Shown: positions 34,705 to 43,551 of the stretch, in pieces | Layout of the letters: every line of letters starts with the position of its first letter | Numbering within the stretch: position 1 is the stretch's first letter | DNA from: Azospirillum ramasamyi | Lineage (GTDB): Bacteria > Pseudomonadota > Alphaproteobacteria > Azospirillales > Azospirillaceae | Direction of reading: 5' to 3' | Length of the DNA: 64,000 bases | Assembly: GCF_003233655.1 (NCBI RefSeq) | Contig: NZ_CP029829.1 | Location: 1,126,978 to 1,190,977, forward strand | Translations under genes and position numbers: made by a program | Notes under the pieces: generated by a model | Seen by the model: the letters and a program-made list of their open reading frames with translations, nothing else | What the model was told of the DNA's origin: nothing | The model's database searches: none

Positions 34705-36087
34705 TCAACGGAACGCGACGAGCGTTCCGTTGTCGCACAGCACATAAAGAGTGTTGTTGGCAACGACCGGAGACAAGTAGGAGCCGGTGGGCAGCGACCG
34801 CGTCACCTCCACCTTGCCGTCCGAAGGCGACAGGCCCAGGAGCTGGCCGTTCGACCCGGCGACCCACAGGCGGCCGCCCGCCATCACCGGACCCGACCAG
34901 ACGATCGGGCCGGTCCTGTCCTGAGGATCCTTGAAGCGGGCGAGCGGCGCCACCCAGCGGATCCTGCCATCCTGGCGCGCCACCGCGACGACCTCCTGGT
35001 CGTTGGTGACGGTGAACAGATAGTCACCAGCCAGCCAGGGGGTGTTGACGCCGCCGATCTCGGTTTCCCAGATGCGGGCGCCGATGCGCTCGTCGATCGC
35101 GACCATGCGGCCGGAATGCCCGATGGCATAGACGGCGCCACGGTCGACCACGGGCAGGCCGCGGATGTCGGCGAGGTTGCTCAGCTGGCCGGTACGGCGG
35201 ATGGCGGCCAGGCTGTCCTGCCAGGCGGCACGGCCGTTCTCCGGGCGCAGCCCGAACAGCTCGCCCGAGGAATAGGGGGCGACGACCAGCGTGTTGGTGA
35301 TGGCCGGGCTGGCGGCACCGAGCAGGCCGGCGGTCTCCAGGATGCCCTGGTGCGACCACTGGACCGAACCGTCGTCGGTGGACAGCGCAACGGTCTGGTT
35401 GTCGAGCGTGATGACGATCACCCGGCCGCCGGCGACGGTCGGGGCGCCGCGAACCGGACCGGAAATGCGCTGGCGCCACAGAACCTTGCCGCTGTCGGCG
35501 TCGAGAGACAGCACCTCGGCAAAGCCGGTGGCCGCATAGACGCGGCCATCGGCATAGGCGACTCCACCGCCGGTGGCGCCGCCGCGCTCGTTCTCCGGCC
35601 GGGTGTCGACGCGCCACAGCGACTGGCCGCTGCGCTCGTTCAGGGCGGAGACGTGCGAATTGGCATCCATGGCGAAGATGCGCCCATCGGCGATCACCGG
35701 CGTGCCGAGCAGCGCGCGCGAGCTGCTGGAACCGGCCCCGATGTCGGCGCGCCACACGTCCGACGGATTGGCCGACAGGGCGAGGTTGCCGACGACGTGG
35801 TCCGGCGTGCCCCCCGGCTGCGCCCAGGCGGCGTTGACGACCGCCGGCGGAACGGTGACGGCGACGGCGGCCAGTTGCGGGTCCGGCTCCACCTTGCGCT
35901 CGCGCTGCAGAACGGCGACCCGCTCGCCGGGCAGCGGCGGATCGGGAGTCTTGCCAAACCAGCTGTCCAGCGTATCGCACCCACCGAGGAACACTGCGAG
36001 CAGCGACGCGGACAGCAACGCGGTGCGGCGGATGTTGCGGTGCTTGGTGCCCGCCGTCTTGCGGGGATTCGCCTGATGGGTCGTCAT
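34705..36087 (-). CDS. bamB: Outer membrane assembly lipoprotein BamB
   Basis: A 460-residue lipoprotein with a lipobox at LGGC (Cys37) after a basic, hydrophobic signal. A PQQ-like eight-blade beta-propeller follows, seen as repeated VYAATGFAEVLSLDADSGKV-type blades and GxxxWxxxL motifs. BamB supports the BamA beta-barrel assembly machine at the periplasmic face of the outer membrane. Between yfgM (9 bases upstream) and der. Confidence 0.92.
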   Translation of the reverse strand: MTTHQANPRKTAGTKHRNIRRTALLSASLLAVFLGGCDTLDSWFGKTPDPPLPGERVAVLQRERKVEPDPQLAAVAVTVPPAVVNAAWAQPGGTPDHVVGNLALSANPSDVWRADIGAGSSSSRALLGTPVIADGRIFAMDANSHVSALNERSGQSLWRVDTRPENERGGATGGGVAYADGRVYAATGFAEVLSLDADSGKVLWRQRISGPVRGAPTVAGGRVIVITLDNQTVALSTDDGSVQWSHQGILETAGLLGAASPAITNTLVVAPYSSGELFGLRPENGRAAWQDSLAAIRRTGQLSNLADIRGLPVVDRGAVYAIGHSGRMVAIDERIGARIWETEIGGVNTPWLAGDYLFTVTNDQEVVAVARQDGRIRWVAPLARFKDPQDRTGPIVWSGPVMAGGRLWVAGSNGQLLGLSPSDGKVEVTRSLPTGSYLSPVVANNTLYVLCDNGTLVAFR

Positions 36088-36096
36088 GGCCTTGGG

Positions 36097-36741
36097 TCAG
36101 CCCTTGCCGTAGAGGGTGGCGAGATCGGCGGCGCGGCTGCGCACGCCCGACGGCGCCTGTTGGTCGTCCGCCAGCTGCTTGAAGAGCGTGTGGGCCTTTT
36201 CCGTGTCGCCGGAACGTACCGCCAGCACCGCCGTCAGTTCGCGGGCCGTATAGCGCCACGGGCTGCCGTCGGCGGTCAGCGGCTGCAGCTTCGCTGTCAG
36301 CTGCGCCGGGTCGCCGTCATCGGCGCGCTGCATCACCGCCAGCAGGGTGGCGAGATCGCGGTATTCGGCGGGGACGGAGCCGTTGCCGGCGATGCCGTCA
36401 TAGACGGTGGCGGCCTCGGCCGGCTTGCCCTGGCTGTTCATCAGGGCCGCGGCGTTGAACTGCGCGAGGGCGGCGAGGCTGGGATTGGCGGAACCGGCGA
36501 AGGCGGCCAGCGCCTCCACCCCCTTCTCCGGCCCCTGCGCGCTCTGCGCGATGGCCGTGACCAGGGCGGCGGTCTGCTGTTCCTGCTTCTGCGCCTGCCA
36601 ATGGCGCCAGAAGCTGTAGCCTCCGGTGCCCCCGACGATCAGGACAACGGCGGCGATCATGGCGCCGCCATACTTCTTGAAAACGCGCTCCGCGCGGTCT
36701 CGGCGCAGATCCTCGTCGACTTCGCGGAAAATATCGCTCAT
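36097..36741 (-). CDS. YfgM/tetratricopeptide-like membrane protein
   Basis: A 214-residue protein with a cytoplasmic N-terminus (MSDIFREVDEDLRRDRAER), one transmembrane helix at about 26-46 (GGAMIAAVVLIVGGTGGYSF) and a periplasmic TPR-like helical domain. The family (DUF2133/YfgM) works with the SecYEG-PpiD periplasmic chaperone system in E. coli. Its location directly upstream of bamB and der supports the assignment. Confidence 0.88.
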   Translation of the reverse strand: MSDIFREVDEDLRRDRAERVFKKYGGAMIAAVVLIVGGTGGYSFWRHWQAQKQEQQTAALVTAIAQSAQGPEKGVEALAAFAGSANPSLAALAQFNAAALMNSQGKPAEAATVYDGIAGNGSVPAEYRDLATLLAVMQRADDGDPAQLTAKLQPLTADGSPWRYTARELTAVLAVRSGDTEKAHTLFKQLADDQQAPSGVRSRAADLATLYGKG

Positions 36742-37049
36742 GGCGCTGCGGTGGCGTCCCTACGGTGGCGGCTTCTTGCACGGCCCGGATGGCGGCGCGG
36801 GTCGAGCGGAGCCAGCCGGGCCGGCTACCCGGACGGATGGTTCCGCAAGATCAAGAGGGGCGGATAGCATCGGGCAACCCGTCGGGTCAAGAGCCTCCCT
36901 CTCCCGCAAGGGGAAGAAGACTTGAATGCGGAAAGAAATACGGGCCGCGGAGGCGATCCCCCCGCGGCCCGATTCCGCAACCCGCATCCTGTCCCGCAAC
37001 ATGGCCCGGATGGGCCGAAGCCTTCCGGGTCCTTGAGCCGGCCCTATTC
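36742..37049. other. Intergenic region between yfgM and response regulator
   Basis: No gene seen. It holds the minus-strand promoter of yfgM-bamB-der on the left and the terminator of the upstream response regulator gene on the right (36941-36971). Confidence 0.5.
36941..36971 (-). terminator. Rho-independent terminator of the LuxR response regulator
   Basis: Perfect 10-base arms CGGGCCGCGG/CCGCGGCCCG (36941-36950 and 36962-36971) are followed on the minus strand by TATTTCTTTCC. They lie 79 bases after the regulator's stop. Confidence 0.7.
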
Positions 37050-37691
37050 TTACGCCGACATCGCGGCGGCGGCGATCACCGCCTGGGTCCGGTTCTTGAC
37101 GCCCAGCGACTTGAAGATCGCCGTGACGTGGATCTTCACGGTGCCTTCCGACAGGCCCAACTCATAAGCGATCTGCTTGTTCGACTTGCCCAGGCGCAGG
37201 CATTCCAGCACTTCGCGCTGGCGCTGGGTCAGGCCGTAGCCGGCGCTGCGGTCGGCGACCTCCACCGTGCGGCGGCGCGGCGCGGCCTCCATGCTGGCGG
37301 TGAGCGCACCCGGCGGCAGGTAGATGCCGCCCGAGAACACGAGGTTCAGGGCGCCCATCATGACCTTCACGCTGCTCGACTTCGGGATGTAACCGGTCGC
37401 GCCGTGGTCGAGAGCGCCGCGAATGTCACCCAGCGCTTCCGAGGCGGAGACCACGACCACCGGCACGCCGGGCTGCAGCGCCTGGATTTCGCGCAGTCCA
37501 TCGAAACCCGGCCAGTTCGGCATATGCAGGTCCATCAGGATGATGTCGAAGGTGCCGCCGGCGCGGCACTGGTCCAGCACCTCGTCGAAGGTTCCGGCCT
37601 CGACGAAGCTGGCGTCGCCCTGCAACTGCTCGAGCAACCGCCGCAGGCCTTCACGGAACAGCAGATGGTCATCCCCGATCAGAATCTTCAT
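37050..37691 (-). CDS. NarL/LuxR-type response regulator
   Basis: A 213-residue two-domain regulator. The receiver has the acidic pair D7-D8 (LIGDDHLL), phospho-acceptor D54 (IILMDLHMP), the conserved Thr/Ser (VVVSASEA) and Lys (GYIPKSSS). The LuxR HTH (LTQRQREVLECLRLGKSNKQ) and VKIHVTAIFKSLGVKNR fill the C-terminus. GGGGA precedes MKIL at 37691. No partner histidine kinase lies in the window, so it is an orphan here. Downstream of a long non-coding region. Confidence 0.93.
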   Translation of the reverse strand: MKILIGDDHLLFREGLRRLLEQLQGDASFVEAGTFDEVLDQCRAGGTFDIILMDLHMPNWPGFDGLREIQALQPGVPVVVVSASEALGDIRGALDHGATGYIPKSSSVKVMMGALNLVFSGGIYLPPGALTASMEAAPRRRTVEVADRSAGYGLTQRQREVLECLRLGKSNKQIAYELGLSEGTVKIHVTAIFKSLGVKNRTQAVIAAAAMSA

Positions 37692-37930
37692 GATCCCCGT
37701 CATCCTCGCTCGCCGGCTCCGGCCCGGCCGATGAGGGCCGGATCACGCCTGGACAGTTGTCGTTTTTCTCCGATGCGCCCCCGCGGCACCCGGATCACCC
37801 CATTTCACTCCACGTCACCGGCCCACCTCACCGGTCCACTTCACCGGCCTGGTGGTTGATCGCGTTGCCGGCCTCCTGCCGTTTCGGCCGGAAGGCCGTC
37901 CGCCGTTGTTGGCTTGTTTTCGCTGTGTTG

Positions 37931-37943
37931 GGTATCTGATACC
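37931..37943. promoter_or_regulatory. Palindrome upstream of response regulator gene
   Basis: Perfect GGTATC-T-GATACC inverted repeat, about 240 bases before the response regulator start; operator-like but unassigned. Confidence 0.35.
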
Positions 37944-37976
37944 ACGATCGGAAGAGCCTCTGTATCCGGACAAGGG

Positions 37977-38027
37977 CCATAGGTCATTCGAGGCCGCCAT
38001 CCCCATTCGAGGGACCATAGGTTATGG
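37977..38027. promoter_or_regulatory. CCATAGGT/CATTCGAGG operator-like array
   Basis: Two CCATAGGT copies (37977-37984 and 38015-38022) flank two CATTCGAGG copies, and the second CCATAGGT forms a CCATA-GGT-TATGG palindrome. A third CCATAGGT lies at 38337-38344. Repeated spacing suggests binding sites for a dimeric regulator. Confidence 0.45.
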
Positions 38028-38658
38028 CCGGCCAAAGCAACGCTTCCGACGAAGGTCATAGATTCTGCTGCGGATGCGAATGTCCTTACCGGTCAGGCCC
38101 AACGGATTCACTTTCCCCTATTGGGATTATTCGAATTGGGACCTGTTGTCTCCATTAGCGACGGGAATTTTTCTGGAACCTTGCCCTCTTTGTGGCGTTC
38201 GTGTGTCGGTCGGCCGCTTAACACCGATTCGGCTGCGCAAGAGAGGAAGGAAAACCGCAACCAAACCGAATGGATAGCCCTGAAGGATGCCTGTACCAAC
38301 GCGCATTCCCGTGTGACCCAGCCAGCACACATCATTCCATAGGTGTTACCGTCTCGAAACCTGGGGCGACCAACAAGGAGACGAAAAGCGATCTTGGCTG
38401 ATCATCCATCGCCTGATTTACGCGGAGCTCAGTTCATTTCTAAATCACGCGGTGCGATCAGGATTTCCCTCGCGGGAATGACCGACGGATTGCGGGCAAC
38501 GAAGAAATAGTTGGCAAGGAAATTTCCCATAACCGCTTTGATCTTGACCGAAGACGTGCCTGGGCCAACCGGCCGGACTCCGTTTCAACCCTTAGATGCA
38601 GGCGGCGACGCCCCAAGCCGGGCCGGCCGTGGATGCCTCCTCCAGACAGAGCTGACCC

Positions 38659-39399
38659 ATGCACACACACCATGAGTACGCCCATGAGAAAGCATCTCAC
38701 CAGACCCGCAACGCGGTGACTCCCATGCATGTCTGCCTGATTCTCGACAACAACGCGCTGACCGAGAACGTGGTGCAGCAGCTCGACCGCGGCGGACGCC
38801 ACCGCGTGACGGTTCTGCACGACATCGGGGAGCTGACCCAGAGCGCGCTGACGCCGGATGCCATCCTGATCGGCCTACAGCAGTTCACCGCGCTTCGCGA
38901 AAACGAACCGATGGTCTATCTCCGGCTGTCCCGCCGGTCGCGGATCGTCGTGGTGCTGTCCTCGCGCGAGCTGCTGGACGCCGCCCATATCCTGGCCTTC
39001 GCCGATGCCTGGGTGTTCGAGGATCTGAACGTCGACCGCATCAACGAACTGCTGGATCTCGGTCTGGAAGGGCATTGCCTGATGCCCAAGCAGTTCCTGT
39101 CGCGGCTGGGCGTGGACGAAATCCGCCTGACGCTGCTGCCGCGGCTGTCCGACCCGGAGTTCGAGACCCTGCGCCTGCTGGGCGAAGGCATGAACAACCG
39201 GACCATCGCCAATGCCCTCGACCTTTCGGAGGCGGTGATCAAGTCGATGGTGCGCAGCGTGCTGTCGAAGCTGCACTTCCGCAACCGGACGGAAGCCGGC
39301 GTCTTCGCCGCACGGCAGCAGGGCGCCCTGGAGCAGGCACGGTCCGGCATGACTCCGCCGCACATGCATGCGGCGGCAACCCGGCGCGCCGGGGCCTGA
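38659..39399 (+). CDS. LuxR-type regulator with a pseudo-receiver domain
   Basis: A 246-residue protein. The N-terminal receiver-like half (MHVCLILDNNALTENVVQQL) lacks the phospho-acceptor: the beta3 position reads DAILIGLQQF with Gly for Asp, and the acidic pair is D-N. The C-terminal LuxR HTH is intact (LSDPEFETLRLLGEGMNNRT, then KSMVRSVLSKLHFRNRTEAG). It should bind DNA without phosphorylation. The start may be ATG 38659 (His-rich leader MHTHHEYAHE) or ATG 38725; neither has a good ribosome site. Atypical LuxR/UhpA proteins such as Azospirillum FlcA control flocculation and polysaccharide, a possibility to test. Confidence 0.85.
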   Translation: MHTHHEYAHEKASHQTRNAVTPMHVCLILDNNALTENVVQQLDRGGRHRVTVLHDIGELTQSALTPDAILIGLQQFTALRENEPMVYLRLSRRSRIVVVLSSRELLDAAHILAFADAWVFEDLNVDRINELLDLGLEGHCLMPKQFLSRLGVDEIRLTLLPRLSDPEFETLRLLGEGMNNRTIANALDLSEAVIKSMVRSVLSKLHFRNRTEAGVFAARQQGALEQARSGMTPPHMHAAATRRAGA

Positions 39400-39506
39400 G
39401 CCCCGGCCCCACCGTTCGGGAATGCTCCCATTGCCGCCCCCCGTGGCGGCCCAAGCACTTCCGCTCAGCCAGCCGAACGTGAGGCCGGACGTCAGGAAGC
39501 TGGACT

Positions 39507-41507
39507 TCAGGAAGCCAGACGCCGACTCGCCATCGCTTCCTCGAAGCGGCCGAAGCAGGCTTCGAAAGCCTGCCGGTCGATCTCGGCAAGCCTGAAGCGG
39601 ACACGCACCACCCCCTCCTCTCGGGTGAAGGCCTCGAAGGGCAGCGCCACGCCCAGGCTGTCGAGCAGCAGCGTGCCTCGGCCGCCGATGGCGTCGGCGT
39701 CGGTCAAAGCGGCGCCGTGGCGGGAGATGTCGTGCAGCCGCACGGTCAGCCGGCCCTCCGGCCCCTCCACCGTGCAGGGAGCATCCACCAGGTAACGCGG
39801 CAGGCTGCGGCGGTCGACATCATCCGTCGCCGTGCGCACCGCCCGAACCAGCACATGCATCAGTTCATCGATGCTGTGGGTGACCTCCGATGCGCCGGTC
39901 CGCAGCAGGTCGGCGCGCTCCTCCGTCACCTTGGCCTCGCGCGACACCTCGTCGATGCGGGTCGATACGTCGGTGGCGGCACTGGCCGTCTGGCCGACAT
40001 TGCGCGAGATTTCCTGGGTCGCCGAGGCCTGCTGCTCGACCGCCGCGGCAACAGTGCCGGAGATGGCGTCGATCTCGCCGATGGTGCGGCTGATGTTGCG
40101 CACCTCCTCCACGCTGCGGGCGGTAACGGACTGAATCTCCGCGATCAGGCGCGAGATCTCCTCGGTGGAGCGCGACGTCTGGTTGGCCAGATTCTTCACC
40201 TCGTTGGCGACGACGGCGAAGCCCTTTCCCGCCTCCCCGGCCCGCGCCGCCTCGATTGTCGCGTTCAGCGCCAGCAGATTGGTCTGGGCGGCGATCCCCT
40301 GGATCAGCTCCGCCACGTCGCCGATGCGGCCAACGGCGGAGGACAGCGATTCAATGGTGCTCTCGGTCTGTTCGCTGGCGGCGACGGCGGCACGGGTGAC
40401 GCTGGCGGCATGTCCGACCTGGCTCCCGATCTCCTCGATGGAGGCCGTCAGCTGCTCCGCAGCCGATGCGACCGCCTGGGCGTTGCTGAGGGCCTGCGCC
40501 GCGGCGGCGGCGACATTCTGGGCGTTGGAACCGACCAACCCGGCCGAATTCGCCATCGCGCCGGCGTTGCGGTCCATCTCCTGGGTACGGGCGGCGACAC
40601 GCTCGACCGCACCGCGGCTTTCCTGCTCCACCGTGTCGGCCATCGACTGCAGGGCCCTGCGCTTCTGCGCCTCTCCCTGGACACGCTGCTGCTCCTGCTC
40701 GGCCCGCAGCCGCTCCGCCTCGGCCATGCCGTCGCGGAAGACCAGGACGGAGCACGACATCGCGCCGATCTCGTCCAGGCGCTTCGCCCCCGCCACCTCG
40801 GCGGTCAGATCGCCGGAGGACAGCGCCGTCATCACCCGGCTGAGCTGGCCCAGCGGACGCAACAGCCGGCGCGATACCAGGTAGCCCGGCACCGCAAGCG
40901 CGGCGGCGCAAAGCACGACCAGCATCGTCGCGAATCGCATGCTGTCGTCGAAGGTCTTGAACACTTCCGCCTTCTTGATGCCGACATAGAGGATGCCGAC
41001 CGGGTTGCCGGCCTTGTCCTTGATCGGGTCGTAGGCGGCGTAATAGGGCTCGCCCAGAATCTCGACCATGCCGCGGAAGGGGACGCCCAGGCGCAACACC
41101 GAATCGTAAGCGGGGCCCTGGGCCAGCGTGGTGCCGACGGCGCGGGTGCCGTCGGCACCCATCACGTTGGTGGCGATTCGGCGGTCGCCCAGGAACAGGG
41201 TCGCGGTCCCGCCGGTGATGCGCTTGATCTTGTCGACCACGAAGTTGTTGTCGTTCATCACGACACCGTCGAGCAGCAGCTTGCCGTCGGCGACGGTGAA
41301 GGAACTCCCGCGCTCGTTCAGCGCCGACCAGGCGATGTCCATGCTCAGGCGCTGCATCTCGATCGCCTGCCGTTCCAGGTCACGGACGATCACCTGCCCG
41401 ATCGCGAACAGGATCGCCGTGCTGAGGATCAACATGCCGAAGAGGTTCAACACGGTGACTTTCGTGGAGATCGAAAGCCGGCCGACAAAGCTGCGCAGGG
41501 CATCCAT
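39507..41507 (-). CDS. Methyl-accepting chemotaxis protein with C-terminal PilZ domain
   Basis: A 666-residue chemoreceptor. TM1 lies near residues 15-40 ([20 protein letters not shown]), then a single-Cache sensor ([36 protein letters not shown]), TM2 (about 190-210), HAMP and a signalling domain with the hairpin tip [12 protein letters not shown] preceded by [20 protein letters not shown]. The last ~110 residues form a PilZ domain: RRSLPRY and DISRHGA give the RxxxR and D/NxSxxG c-di-GMP motifs. Azospirillum Tlp1 has this architecture. Start: ATG 41507 has GGTGG 9 bases upstream; ATG 41516 is also possible. Confidence 0.93.
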   Translation of the reverse strand: MDALRSFVGRLSISTKVTVLNLFGMLILSTAILFAIGQVIVRDLERQAIEMQRLSMDIAWSALNERGSSFTVADGKLLLDGVVMNDNNFVVDKIKRITGGTATLFLGDRRIATNVMGADGTRAVGTTLAQGPAYDSVLRLGVPFRGMVEILGEPYYAAYDPIKDKAGNPVGILYVGIKKAEVFKTFDDSMRFATMLVVLCAAALAVPGYLVSRRLLRPLGQLSRVMTALSSGDLTAEVAGAKRLDEIGAMSCSVLVFRDGMAEAERLRAEQEQQRVQGEAQKRRALQSMADTVEQESRGAVERVAARTQEMDRNAGAMANSAGLVGSNAQNVAAAAAQALSNAQAVASAAEQLTASIEEIGSQVGHAASVTRAAVAASEQTESTIESLSSAVGRIGDVAELIQGIAAQTNLLALNATIEAARAGEAGKGFAVVANEVKNLANQTSRSTEEISRLIAEIQSVTARSVEEVRNISRTIGEIDAISGTVAAAVEQQASATQEISRNVGQTASAATDVSTRIDEVSREAKVTEERADLLRTGASEVTHSIDELMHVLVRAVRTATDDVDRRSLPRYLVDAPCTVEGPEGRLTVRLHDISRHGAALTDADAIGGRGTLLLDSLGVALPFEAFTREEGVVRVRFRLAEIDRQAFEACFGRFEEAMASRRLAS

Positions 41508-41699
41508 GAGCGCCATCCACCAGGAAACAGTTTGCAAGTGCGAGTACACAGTCGTACGCGCACTATGCCATCCAGGTTTAGACCGCATTCATTTAAAATA
41601 CTCGAGAGCCCTGCGACTGCTTGTCGCGATGATCAGAGCGAAGTCTTTCGGCCTCTAAGGGTTTCTTTTGAACCCGAAGCATGACCGAATCTGTCGCCG

Positions 41700-42035
41700 T
41701 CAGAACAGCCGCGCGCCGTCCGGCACCTCATGATCGGGGCCGACCAGCACCACCGCACCTTCGGCATCGGGCAGGCCAAGGCACAGCACTTCGCTGGTGA
41801 AGGGGCCGATGCGCTTGGGAGGAAAATTCACCACGGCCAGCACTTGGCAGCCGATCAGCGCGTCGGCGGCGTAATGGCTGGTGATCTGCGCCGAACTGCG
41901 CTTCGTTCCGATGTCGCCGCCGAAATCGATGGTCAGCTTGTAGGCCGGCTTGCGCGCCTCCGGGAAGAATTCCACCGCGCGGATGGTGCCGACGCGGATG
42001 TCGACCTTGGCGAAGTCGTCGTAGGAAATGGTCAT
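41700..42035 (-). CDS. csaA: tRNA-binding protein, CsaA-like
   Basis: A 111-residue OB-fold protein of the tRNA-binding (EMAP II-like) family: FAKVDIRVGTIRAVEFFPEA, then KRSSAQITSHY and VVNFPPKRIGPFTSEVLCLG, ending VVLVGPDHEVPDGARLF. CsaA binds tRNA and has been described as a SecA-associated chaperone in Bacillus. It stands between the chemoreceptor and the phasin gene, all on the minus strand, with its own leader. Confidence 0.93.
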   Translation of the reverse strand: MTISYDDFAKVDIRVGTIRAVEFFPEARKPAYKLTIDFGGDIGTKRSSAQITSHYAADALIGCQVLAVVNFPPKRIGPFTSEVLCLGLPDAEGAVVLVGPDHEVPDGARLF

Positions 42036-42115
42036 GGCTGTTCCGATCCGGTTGAGAACCGGCGCCAGGGTAGCGCGCCCGTCCCGGTCCGGGAACCCCG
42101 CGGCCGGACATGAAA

Positions 42116-42138
42116 AGGGGCCGCCGACGGCGACCCCT
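42116..42138 (-). terminator. Rho-independent terminator of the phasin gene
   Basis: On the minus strand AGGGGTCGCC pairs with GGCGGCCCCT (one G-U) around a 3-base loop and is followed by TTTC. It lies 32 bases after the phasin stop. Confidence 0.7.
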
Positions 42139-42169
42139 CTTCGCAGAATCCGGTGGAACCGGAGGCCGA

Positions 42170-42604
42170 TCAGCCCTTCGTCTTGGCGATGGCGGCCTTG
42201 ACCTCGTCCAGGCTGTCCGACACGCGCTTGGTCAGGATCTCGGCGGCCTCGGTGTTCGACTTGGCGATCATCTCGCTCAGCTCGCGGATGTTGGCCAGCG
42301 ACTTCTCGAAGGCGGCCTTCACCAGATCGGCCTGCTTGGCGGCCTTCTCCTCCGGCGTGCCGGCGGCGGTCAGCTCACCGACGGCGCGGTTCACGTCCTC
42401 GGTCACGTTGCGCAGCACTTCGGCCTGACGGCGGACGATGGCCTGGAAACCTTCATAAGCCAGCTGGTTGGCGGCGGTCACCGCCTCGATGTTCTTGCGC
42501 TGGCTGGCGATGATGGTCTCGATGTCGACGCCCGGAACCTTGAGGTCGCCGATCAGCTTGGACGGATCGAATTCGAGGAAGGGGTTACCGCTCGTCTTGG
42601 CCAT
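42170..42604 (-). CDS. Phasin family protein
   Basis: A 144-residue mostly helical protein: NPFLEFDPSKLIGDLKVPGV, then IETIIASQRKNIEAVTAANQ and EVLRNVTEDVNRAV, the TIGR01841 phasin pattern. Phasins coat polyhydroxyalkanoate granules and control their size and number. The frame extends 31 codons upstream; MAKTSGN at 42604 is the natural start, with GGGATGAG before it. A strong terminator follows, fitting a highly expressed single gene. No PHA synthase gene is nearby. Confidence 0.92.
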   Translation of the reverse strand: MAKTSGNPFLEFDPSKLIGDLKVPGVDIETIIASQRKNIEAVTAANQLAYEGFQAIVRRQAEVLRNVTEDVNRAVGELTAAGTPEEKAAKQADLVKAAFEKSLANIRELSEMIAKSNTEAAEILTKRVSDSLDEVKAAIAKTKG

Positions 42605-42785
42605 GTTTCTCATCCCAGCATCAGTGTTTGCTGCCCGCATCGCAATCCGGGCATGTTGCGACGCAACATTGACAGGCAGAATATGCAGATTGCCCAAATG
42701 CTAGTCAATGCGGATTTTGCGGCGCAGCGTAACCTTGGCGGGAAAATCCGCCGCTCCACCCTACCCTCCGCATGGCGAACATAAT

Positions 42786-43472
42786 CTAAGCCGTTGATGC
42801 CATGGAAGCCGGCCCGGTTCCCCGGCCATGCGGCCCTCGGCGGCCGGACCAGCGACAGAAGGTCGCACCCCAGCGCTCCGCCCTGCGCAGCGCGCTGTCG
42901 AGCGCCGCCATGGTACGCGACAGGTCGGCGGTATCGTCGTTCAGGAAGACGCGCATCACCCGCGCCTGCACGGTGCCGAGCCCGGCGACGAGAGCCGCGC
43001 CGCCACGCTGATCGGGATCGATCCCCGCGGCGCGCAGCATCCAGGCCATTGAACGGCCGAAGGCGCAGGAAAAAGCCAGCGCGGTCGCCGGATCGGCCGG
43101 AAGGTCGCGCAGCACCGCGCGCAGCCCGTCGCGGAAGGGACGCAGCGCATCGAATCGGCGCATCATCACGTCGAACAGCCTGTCGCGCGCCGATTCGGTC
43201 GGGTCGGCGGCGACATCCCCGGCCAGCACCGTGGCGTCGGCGACGCGCGACACCGCCGCCAGCACGTCGGCGCGCCCGCGATAGCGGTGATGGAAGCGGG
43301 ACAGCGGGATGCCGGCGGCGCGCGCGATCTCCAGCAGCCCGACGCGGCGCCACCCCTTCTCGGCGGCCAGACGCATCGCCGCGGCGGCCACGGTGCGATC
43401 GAGGGAGTCCGGGTCGGTAGGATCGGAGCGGAAGCTGTTGTCTTCAGGCTTGTCGGACGACATGTCGGACAT
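42786..43472 (-). CDS. TetR family transcriptional regulator
   Basis: A 228-residue regulator with a TetR HTH at about 40-75 (EKGWRRVGLLEIARAAGIPL, then SRFHHRYRGRADVLAAV). The C-terminal ligand domain is Ala/Arg-rich (FDALRPFRDGLRAVLRDLPA), resembling the alphaproteobacterial TetR group related to COQ9. GGAGGTGG precedes the ATG at 43472, a strong ribosome site. Downstream of the proC-ybaK genes on the same strand, 80 bases apart. Confidence 0.88.
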   Translation of the reverse strand: MSDMSSDKPEDNSFRSDPTDPDSLDRTVAAAAMRLAAEKGWRRVGLLEIARAAGIPLSRFHHRYRGRADVLAAVSRVADATVLAGDVAADPTESARDRLFDVMMRRFDALRPFRDGLRAVLRDLPADPATALAFSCAFGRSMAWMLRAAGIDPDQRGGAALVAGLGTVQARVMRVFLNDDTADLSRTMAALDSALRRAERWGATFCRWSGRRGPHGRGTGPASMASTA

Positions 43473-43551
43473 GGCACCACCTCCAGGCGACAGGGATCGC
43501 GTCATAAGGTGGTGCGCGGACGGGCGAACGTCACCCGTCCCACAAAAAACG

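Larger units (their letters stand above)
37692..38658. other. 967-base non-coding region with repeated motifs
   Basis: The longest gene-free stretch in the window, visibly less GC-rich after 37900, lying between two LuxR-type regulators transcribed away from it. It contains CCATAGGT three times (37977, 38015, 38337), CATTCGAGG twice near 37985 and 38004, GGTATC-T-GATACC at 37931-37943 and CCATA-GGT-TATGG at 38015-38027. Open frames here lack ribosome sites and family features. A 38-codon frame from TTG 38394 with AAGGAG 13 bases upstream is the best, but weak, candidate. Confidence 0.55.

Noticed and set aside
38394..38510. 38-codon frame from TTG with AAGGAG upstream in the long non-coding region
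   Set aside because: TTG start, 13-base spacing, no hydrophobic or family features; kept only as a weak possibility.
39717..41684. Plus-strand 655-residue frame opposite the chemoreceptor
   Set aside because: Composition is the His/Gly/Asp-rich bias of antisense frames; the minus-strand MCP has all expected motifs.
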